Translations under genes and position numbers: made by a program | NCBI GenBank assembly: GCA_009783365.1 | Contig: WRHG01000041.1 | Span: forward strand, 1 to 13,178 | Reading direction: 5' to 3' | DNA from: Clostridia bacterium | GTDB lineage: Bacteria > Bacillota_A > Clostridia > Christensenellales > Aristaeellaceae | Length of the DNA: 13,178 nucleotides | Notes under the pieces: generated by a model | What the model saw: only the letters and a program-made list of their open reading frames with translations | Databases searched by the model: none | What the model was told of the DNA's origin: nothing | Shown here: positions 1 through 5,307 of the stretch, piece by piece | Layout: every line of letters begins with the position of its first letter | Position numbering within the stretch: position 1 is the first letter of the stretch

Positions 1-78
1 TTAAACAGTCAGGTCAAAATCCTCGCTTCTCAAAAGCGGATTATTTTCAAGCCGACCAACAGCTTCTATCAGGTCTTG
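1..78 (-). other. Short open segment ending in TAA at the window edge, possible gene remnant
   Basis: Reading the minus strand, 25 codons (beginning QDLIEAVGRLENN) run without interruption to a TAA at positions 1-3. They are preceded in frame by a TGA at 79-81. There is no ATG and no ribosome binding site, so this is not an intact gene. The composition looks protein-like, but 25 codons can be open by chance. It may be the decayed end of a gene. I do not recognise it. Confidence 0.15.
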
Positions 79-83
79 TCAGC

Positions 84-104
84 CGAGGCTTGCATGCCGC
101 CTCG
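84..104 (-). other. Hairpin downstream of the last LRR gene
   Basis: A perfect 6-bp inverted repeat (CGAGGC/GCCTCG) with a 9-base loop lies about 50 bases past the stop codon of the gene ending at 156. No T-run follows it on the minus strand, so it is not a standard intrinsic terminator. It could still be a 3'-end stabilising hairpin or part of a weak terminator. Confidence 0.25.
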
Positions 105-155
105 CGCGTTCTCTATACGCGTTCGTTTTTTCAGCGCATAATTTGTGTCAAATCA

Positions 156-2726
156 TCAGAACCCTTGGCTGATCCAAAGGATATCGGCAGGCTCATCCTC
201 CGCAAGCGCAATAAAGCAATAATCACTGTTTCCCAAACGGTATTCGATCATATACACTGTATAGATTGGGAGCTCCAGCCATGTTTCGATAATTTCTGCC
301 CGGCCTAACGCCTCCATTACTTCCGAAAAAAGGCTTCCCGGCCCAACGCCGTTAATTTTGAAACCAGGATAGCAGTCGATCAATTCCGGCGTATCGCTGT
401 CGGGATAAAACGCAAACGCCATACCCAAATCTTCATAGTAATATCCGTCCATGGCGCCCTCCGGCCCGGCGGGCGCCTCCGTAAAGTCCGGCCCCAGTTT
501 CTCGATAATTTCATCTCTTGACATAGACAAAAACGCATTGATTTTCCTTATTTGCAGCACATCGGCCGCACTTGCCGGGGAAGCGTCAGGCCACGCGGCA
601 TCGGGCCGCTGGTTGTCCAAGGCGGCTTCGGCATAGGCGTATGGAATCCCGTTTTCCCGCGCGTAGTGTTCCGCATAGCCGCCCTTTATCACCGCGAGGG
701 TGAGGCTAGAGCAGCCGGCGAATGCGTATTCATCAATAACAGTGACATTCGCGGGAATGGCGAGGGCTCCCAGCCCGGAGCATCCGGCAAAAGCGTACTC
801 ACCAATGCTTACAACGCTATCCGGTATGATTATATTGGACAATTTCTCACACTGATAAAACGCATAATCTCCAATGTCCTTCACGCCGTCGGGAATGTCC
901 ACGCTGACCAGGCCGTCGCACTGATAAAATACACCGTCCTCAATACCCTGCACACCGGCAGGGATGACCATGTCCGTTAGGCCTCTGCACCCGGCAAACG
1001 CATAGAAACCGATGCCCCTCACGCTGTCGGGGAGGGTCATGTCGGTCAGGCCGGCGCAATTATAAAACGCGCAATCGCCTATACTGATTACAAAATCGGG
1101 AATAATCACACGGGTCAAGCCGCTGCACCCGTCGAAAGCGTGACTGCCGACATGCGCCATACCGTTTGGGATTGTTATGGCGGACAAACCGGCGCAATGA
1201 TAGAATGCCTCGTCGCCGATGCTCGTCACGCTATCCGGGATGGTTACATCCGTTAAGCCAACGCACCCTTCAAACGCCGCGACGCCTATATACAGCACTC
1301 CTTCAGGTATTGAGTAGGCGCCTTCTCTGGCGGCGGGGTAAGCCAGCAGCGATTCTCGCCGCCTGTCAAAAAGAATGCCGTCATGCTGTATGTACGCCGG
1401 GTTGGAGGGGGACACGTCTATGTGAGCCAAACCGCAAAACGCAAAGGGATTTTTCCCGATGCTTGTAACGCTATCCGGGATGGTGACGCCGGTTAAACCG
1501 CCGCATCCCCAAAATGCGCTGTCGCCGATGCTCGTCACGCTGTTCGGGATGGTCACGCTGACTAAGCCGTCGCACAATTCAAAGGCGGCAAAACCGATAC
1601 CCGTTACCGGATAACCGTCCAGTGTGTCCGGGATTGTCAGTTCAGCGGCGTTGCCGGCGTATGTGGTGATGGTGGCCTGATCGTCCGAGAGGGTGTAAGC
1701 ATAGTCTCCATTCGTTACTGTCTCCGATTCTCCGTCAGCGTGATGTGGATTCGAGAAAAACCCTGCACCCTCTCCATCGTTGTATAGCCCGTAGAAGGGC
1801 AGCGTTTCGGGCGCTTTCTCCCAGGCGTTGGGCATACAGATCCATTCCAGAAACCCATCGGGCAAATCGGCGGTCTCCCTGCCGGGACAATAGAGCATGA
1901 ATACCTCGCCGCCCTCCATTCCATAGGCGTCGGCGCTTATGACCCGCACACCATCCACAATGCGCTCCTCGCCGGCGCTCCCCTCGAGTTCAAGCGAAAC
2001 GAGCCGCAATTCATACGTGTATGAATCTATCTTTCCGGTCACGGCAAACATGCCGGAAAAATAACATTCGTACCGCGTTCCCTCAGGATAGTCGTCGCCG
2101 GTATCGCCCATGTCCGAGTCGTGGAAATACCCTGTGAAACTGCCGTTTTCAGACACTTCGATTTCAGTACACCAGCCGCCGACTCCGCTCAAAAAACTGA
2201 ATGTGTTTCCACCTATAAGCGCGAACACCCCATTGTCATCCGTATCCGCGGCAGCGGACGGCTGTGTCAAAACATAGTCTATACCGTTTTCCTTTGCGTA
2301 TCGCTCTGCAACGCTCCCTGGCTCTACGCTCAGAACGAGGCCCTCACATTCAGCAAACGCCTTTTCACCGATGTTCGCCACGCCGGCCGGTATGGCCGCG
2401 CTGATCAACCCGCTGCTGGAGAACGCCATATCGCCGATGCTCGTAACACTGTTGGGAATGGTTATGCCGGTTAAGCTGTCACAAAGCAAAAACGCCTCAT
2501 CCCCGATTCTTTTTACCACATAACCATCCAGCATATCCGGAATCACCAGTTCACCGCTTGGTTCCTTCACGCTCCACAGAAGCGTCGCGCCGTTCTCTTC
2601 GAGAATATACGTCCACTGCCCAACCGCGTCCGTTCTTTCCTCTTCGGCAACTCCCGCCGTTATGAAAAGCACGAGCAAAACCGCAAGTATCCCTGCCATT
2701 TTACGATTTACAAGCTTCCTGCGCAT
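156..2726 (-). CDS. Secreted BspA-like leucine-rich repeat protein with inserted domain and BLIP-like C-terminus
   Basis: This is an 856-residue exported protein. Residues 1-27 are a Sec signal peptide (basic start, hydrophobic core, cleavage probably after GVA). Residues 28-70 form an N-terminal cap domain and about 71-135 hold three BspA-type LRR_5 repeats, closed by a cap with the motif YAKENGIDYV. Residues 160-325 are a separate domain with SGVGGWCTEIE and FHDSDMGDTG, of a type I have seen in clostridial exported proteins but cannot name. Residues 340-690 hold about twelve further 23-residue repeats (consensus LTxVTIPDSVTSIGDxAFxxC), including the usual NPAYIQHDGILFD island near 442. A second cap (YARENGIPYAY) closes this array. 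Residues 725-856 contain two similar units, each with an LG pair and the second with INGVGPG, resembling BLIP/DUF4309-type folds. BspA-like LRRs are known in adhesion and host-binding proteins. No cell-wall anchor is visible. The start was chosen for its ribosome binding site at 2736-2744; in-frame upstream ATGs exist at 2813 and 2735. Confidence 0.93.
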   Translation of the reverse strand: MRRKLVNRKMAGILAVLLVLFITAGVAEEERTDAVGQWTYILEENGATLLWSVKEPSGELVIPDMLDGYVVKRIGDEAFLLCDSLTGITIPNSVTSIGDMAFSSSGLISAAIPAGVANIGEKAFAECEGLVLSVEPGSVAERYAKENGIDYVLTQPSAAADTDDNGVFALIGGNTFSFLSGVGGWCTEIEVSENGSFTGYFHDSDMGDTGDDYPEGTRYECYFSGMFAVTGKIDSYTYELRLVSLELEGSAGEERIVDGVRVISADAYGMEGGEVFMLYCPGRETADLPDGFLEWICMPNAWEKAPETLPFYGLYNDGEGAGFFSNPHHADGESETVTNGDYAYTLSDDQATITTYAGNAAELTIPDTLDGYPVTGIGFAAFELCDGLVSVTIPNSVTSIGDSAFWGCGGLTGVTIPDSVTSIGKNPFAFCGLAHIDVSPSNPAYIQHDGILFDRRRESLLAYPAAREGAYSIPEGVLYIGVAAFEGCVGLTDVTIPDSVTSIGDEAFYHCAGLSAITIPNGMAHVGSHAFDGCSGLTRVIIPDFVISIGDCAFYNCAGLTDMTLPDSVRGIGFYAFAGCRGLTDMVIPAGVQGIEDGVFYQCDGLVSVDIPDGVKDIGDYAFYQCEKLSNIIIPDSVVSIGEYAFAGCSGLGALAIPANVTVIDEYAFAGCSSLTLAVIKGGYAEHYARENGIPYAYAEAALDNQRPDAAWPDASPASAADVLQIRKINAFLSMSRDEIIEKLGPDFTEAPAGPEGAMDGYYYEDLGMAFAFYPDSDTPELIDCYPGFKINGVGPGSLFSEVMEALGRAEIIETWLELPIYTVYMIEYRLGNSDYCFIALAEDEPADILWISQGF
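657..1670 (-). repeat. Main LRR_5 coding array, about twelve 69-base units
   Basis: The reading frame repeats a 23-residue unit whose core is IPDSVTSIGDxAFxxCxG. Successive F-x-x-C positions read FELC, FWGC, FAFC, FEGC, FYHC, FDGC, FYNC, FAGC, FYQC, FYQC, FAGC and FAGC. At the DNA level several units are nearly identical around the TIPDSVTSIG segment, so the array is prone to slippage and recombination, and short-read assembly could misjudge the copy number. Confidence 0.85.
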
Positions 2727-2735
2727 CCGGTCCAT

Positions 2736-2744
2736 ACCTCCTTT
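2736..2744 (-). promoter_or_regulatory. Ribosome binding site that decides the LRR gene start
   Basis: The minus strand reads AAAGGAGGT. It directly abuts an in-frame ATG at 2735, which is too close to be used, and lies 10 bases before the ATG at 2726. The latter also gives a clean signal peptide and matches the start of the paralogue at 4250. Confidence 0.7.
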
Positions 2745-2832
2745 AGCAATGAATGAACTGCACGATCCGTATATCCTGGAACAAGCGCGCCTCATCTCCG
2801 TGAAGCGGAACAATGAGCAGATGATGTCCCTC

Positions 2833-2882
2833 CTCCTTACGCGCTGTCGCTCCGCGCGTAAGGAGAAACCGCAAATCTGCGG
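2833..2882 (-). repeat. Intergenic double hairpin
   Basis: A perfect 12-bp inverted repeat (CTCCTTACGCGC at 2833-2844 and its complement at 2854-2865, with a 9-base loop) is followed after three bases by a perfect 5-bp dyad with a 4-base loop (2869-2882). The element sits in the 177-base gap between the two LRR genes. No T-run follows on either strand, so it is not a canonical terminator. It could be an RNA processing or stability hairpin, or a REP-like dispersed element. Confidence 0.6.
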
Positions 2883-2903
2883 AAACGGGGACGCGTCAGG
2901 CGC

Positions 2904-4250
2904 TTAATCCGCATCGCCAAACAAATTGTCCGAAAAGGAATTATTCTCAAAACGAACGAGTCCTGACGAGTCCAGATAACTCACAGTGTTGCCGGTAAAA
3001 CTCGAGTTTCTCACAATCGTTTCCGGGGAAGCCGTTACTGAGAACAGGCTGTCGCCCTTCAAATTGAAGAACCGGCACTGGTTAAAGGTTATGCTTTCGG
3101 AGTCATCAATGCTTACGCCCCAATAAGATTCCATATCCCTGAACACGCAGTCCGTAAAAGAAACATCTTGACAGTACTCCATGGACATAATCATGGCTGT
3201 GCATTCATAAACGGACGAATTATCAATCGCAACGCCGCAGACGTTCGTAAGTGAAATCCCGTACGCGCCGCAGCCGTACATATGCACGTTGTTGATCCGT
3301 ATGTCCGCACACTCTTCAAAGTAAAGCACGCCGCCATCGCAGGATCCGGCTTTGGCTGTATGACCCATGGTCACGTTTTCGATCGTAATGCCCGAGCAGT
3401 AAAGAAAGGTCAGCACCTCCGCGCAGCTCGGATCGACGACAACTTTGCAATCGGGCGATTCACCCTTGATTGTCAAGTTATGAACATTCAGTATCCACAG
3501 GTTTTGATAGTATCCGTAATCATCCCAGTATTTTTCCTCGGTTGAAAACGAGCCCTGATGAACCTGCGACAGATTGTACTCACCGTCCGACAGCACAATC
3601 GTGGTGTTGGAGCCGATCGCGTCCATAAACTCCTCAACCGTGCTTACGGCAATCGTTTTCACGTCTTGATCTGAATCCTGGCTCGCCGCTGAAGCCACAC
3701 CTTCGGGGAAGGCCGGTGCATACTCGAAAGGAATCCCGTTTTCCGCCGCGTAATACTTAGCAAGGCTGCCTTTCGAAACACCTAAAGAGAGTTTGTCGCA
3801 TCCATCAAAAACATGATAGCCGATCGTATTCAAACTGGGTGGGATCGTTAGGCGGGTTAAAGCTGTGCAGGACTGAAACGCCGCGTCATTGATTGTTCTC
3901 AGCCCGTATGGGATTGACACATCCGCTAAACGGAAGCATTCAAAAAACGCCCGGGCTCCGATTTCACGAATGCTCCTGGGGAGCATCACACCGGTCAAGT
4001 CTTGGCAATACGCAAACGCGCCGTTTCCTATACCCGTCACCGGATAGCCGTCCAACTCGCCCGGAATCACCAGATCGCCGCTGGGTTTCTCCGCATACCC
4101 AGTAATCGTTACGCCAACTTCCTCCCGTACATACGTCCACCGCCCGGCCGCATCCGTTTTTTCTCCTTCGGCAACTCCGGCAGCCATGAAAAGAACCAGA
4201 AAAACCGCTGTCAATCCTGCTATCTTAACGTTTAAAAGCATCCTGCGCAT
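2904..4250 (-). CDS. Secreted LRR / right-handed beta-helix fusion protein
   Basis: This is a 448-residue exported protein. Residues 1-27 are a Sec signal peptide ending GVA and 28-75 form the same N-terminal cap domain as in the neighbouring 856-residue protein. Residues 76-152 carry about four BspA-type LRR_5 repeats, closed by the cap YYAAENGIPFEY. After an acidic linker near 185-197, residues 198-448 form a parallel right-handed beta-helix: repeated short strands of the type ITIENVTM, IRINNVHM, VAIDNSSVYEC, VSFTDCVFRD, ITFNQCRFFN. This resembles NosD/pectate-lyase-like helices (beta_helix or DUF1565-type). Such folds bind or cleave polysaccharides in many families, but no catalytic residues can be assigned here. 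The start has a GGAGGAGG ribosome binding site a few bases upstream. No wall anchor is visible. The gene lies 177 bases upstream of its paralogue and may be co-transcribed with it. Confidence 0.92.
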   Translation of the reverse strand: MRRMLLNVKIAGLTAVFLVLFMAAGVAEGEKTDAAGRWTYVREEVGVTITGYAEKPSGDLVIPGELDGYPVTGIGNGAFAYCQDLTGVMLPRSIREIGARAFFECFRLADVSIPYGLRTINDAAFQSCTALTRLTIPPSLNTIGYHVFDGCDKLSLGVSKGSLAKYYAAENGIPFEYAPAFPEGVASAASQDSDQDVKTIAVSTVEEFMDAIGSNTTIVLSDGEYNLSQVHQGSFSTEEKYWDDYGYYQNLWILNVHNLTIKGESPDCKVVVDPSCAEVLTFLYCSGITIENVTMGHTAKAGSCDGGVLYFEECADIRINNVHMYGCGAYGISLTNVCGVAIDNSSVYECTAMIMSMEYCQDVSFTDCVFRDMESYWGVSIDDSESITFNQCRFFNLKGDSLFSVTASPETIVRNSSFTGNTVSYLDSSGLVRFENNSFSDNLFGDAD

Positions 4251-4319
4251 CCTTTTGCCTCCTCCATTCGGTTCATGAATGTACTGCTCTATCCTTGCAT
4301 ACTCCCGCCCCTGCTTGTT

Positions 4320-4529
4320 TCAGCATCCCGCCCGGCTTTGCGGGGTGGTGAGCGAAGCGGCCATATAATCCATCATTCCCGGCGAGGCTGTCTTTTCCTC
4401 GGTATTGCCGCTGTCAACGGCAAACAAGCCCTCCGGTATGGTAATGCTATATCCGTATTCCGGGCTTAAGCTGTTAAAATCAGTGGCAAAAGCCTGCATA
4501 TCTCCAAGAGCTGCTGCGTCCATCGGCAA
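4320..4529 (-). pseudogene. Fragment resembling a PsbP-like domain, probable gene remnant
   Basis: A 69-codon open segment contains YGYSITIPEGLFAVDSGN followed by TEE. This matches the start of the PsbP-like domain in the TPR protein (FHFTVPEGWMAIDSANIEE) and in the 992-residue protein (YTLTIPDGWMAIDG). The segment before it (AALGDMQAFATDF) looks like the end of the same domain in the TPR protein (AAMADFGDLVASF). It has no signal peptide and no ribosome binding site, stops soon after the match, and has an in-frame TGA just upstream. The simplest reading is a leftover of a deleted paralogue. A functional short peptide is less likely. Confidence 0.5.
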
Positions 4530-4530
4530 G

Positions 4531-4546
4531 TCAGCCTGTCAGCCTG
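4531..4546. repeat. 8-bp tandem duplication at the edge of the remnant
   Basis: TCAGCCTG occurs twice back to back. On the minus strand the duplication creates the TGA that closes the remnant's frame on its upstream side. It looks like a small slippage or junction scar. Confidence 0.5.
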
Positions 4547-4588
4547 ACGCTTGAAACCCTTAGCCGCTCATCGCGATGATCGCGGTCA

Positions 4589-5170
4589 TCACTCGCCATT
4601 CGACGTTATCCAAACATTGGCGTACAGCTTAATATACCGCTCGTCATCGTTGATCTCCATCATGAAACCGACGCCGCGCAGCGTGGCGGCCTGCATCCCG
4701 TTCACATGCTCTTCACCGGCAAACACTTCACCGAAATTAGGGCTCATCGCCTCCATCAGCTCGCCAAACTCCTCTTGCGTGGTTTTCTCATCAACTGCGA
4801 GGATGGTGAAATAGAGCGCCATCAAAGCCAGTTCCACAGGCGCTCCGCCATGATCCAGATGGATGCTCAGTATGGCGACGTCGAAATCATCGTTCCCACC
4901 GTCATAATAAAACACCTTCATAAAGCCGGCCAGGTCCAGCGAATGCTCATAACCAATCGTCCCATCAGGGGCAGAGAACTCGGCGACGGAAAAGTCCGTT
5001 TGCTCAGCCAGCGGCAGCCCACTCTCCGCCGCGTAGGCCAGCAGTGCCTGGAACCTAGCCTCCCATAGCGACGAGGGCATGGTGATCTGGGCGGCCGTCG
5101 CGCCGGAAGCGGCCAGGAGCATTGAAAGAGCCAGGGCAAGACATGTCCATTTTCTCAGGTTGGTATTCAT
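4589..5170 (-). CDS. Small secreted protein of unknown function
   Basis: This is a 193-residue protein. Residues 1-27 are a Sec signal peptide (NLRKW, then LALALSMLLAASGATA, cleavage near ATA/AQ). The mature part has no cysteines and is rich in acidic residues. It has a helical start (WEARFQALLAYAAESGL), a central strand-rich part with DFDVAILSIHLDHG, and a C-terminal part ending YIKLYANVWITSNGE. I do not recognise a family. The start is supported by an AGGAGG at 5178-5183 seven bases upstream; an in-frame ATG at 5212 lacks such a site. It has its own promoter and a 137-base gap from the TPR gene upstream, so it can be expressed independently. Confidence 0.88.
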   Translation of the reverse strand: MNTNLRKWTCLALALSMLLAASGATAAQITMPSSLWEARFQALLAYAAESGLPLAEQTDFSVAEFSAPDGTIGYEHSLDLAGFMKVFYYDGGNDDFDVAILSIHLDHGGAPVELALMALYFTILAVDEKTTQEEFGELMEAMSPNFGEVFAGEEHVNGMQAATLRGVGFMMEINDDERYIKLYANVWITSNGE

Positions 5171-5241
5171 AGGGGTTCCTCCTGTTGTTGATAATTGTCC
5201 GCCGATCCGCACATGGCGTCATGGGAACGATTGATGTGTTC

Positions 5242-5270
5242 AGTATACGCTCTCAGGGGTATGAAGACAA
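5242..5270 (-). promoter_or_regulatory. Sigma-70/sigma-A type promoter for the small secreted protein
   Basis: On the minus strand, TTGTCT (-35, 5265-5270) and TATACT (-10, 5242-5247) are separated by exactly 17 bases. The -10 box matches consensus at five of six positions and the -35 box at four. Transcription would start near 5235, giving a leader of about 65 bases before the ATG at 5170. Confidence 0.6.
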
Positions 5271-5271
5271 G

Positions 5272-5287
5272 CTGCATATTTACGCAG
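5272..5287. promoter_or_regulatory. Dyad abutting the -35 box, possible activator site
   Basis: CTGC and GCAG flank an AT-rich 8-base centre, and six of eight symmetric base pairs match. The dyad starts two bases from the -35 box and its centre is about 44 bases upstream of the predicted start of transcription, close to where LuxR-type activators usually bind. That the LuxR-family protein of this locus binds here is only an inference. Confidence 0.3.
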
Positions 5288-5307
5288 GTTCCTCTCGTGA
5301 CGCCCGC

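Noticed and set aside
105..131. CGCGT/ACGCG stem followed by a T-run on the plus strand, terminator-like
   Set aside because: The stem is only 5 bp, four bases separate it from the T-run, and there is no plus-strand gene in the window that it could end.
552..980. Long plus-strand open frames opposite the LRR gene
   Set aside because: They are antisense shadows of a clearly coding repeat array, with no ribosome binding site and no protein-like domain.
657..1670. Regular repeats considered as a CRISPR array
   Set aside because: The period is 69 bases, the units are coding and degenerate, and there are no unique spacers; they are leucine-rich repeats.
4340..4430. TTGACA and a TATAT-like box inside the remnant as a promoter for the LRR/beta-helix gene
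   Set aside because: The two boxes are not spaced by 16-18 bases, and no other pair with good spacing was found in this gap.
4572..4584. CGCGAT/ATCGCG dyad just after the small secreted protein gene, as a terminator
   Set aside because: It is a 13-base near-palindrome with almost no loop and no following T-run on the minus strand.
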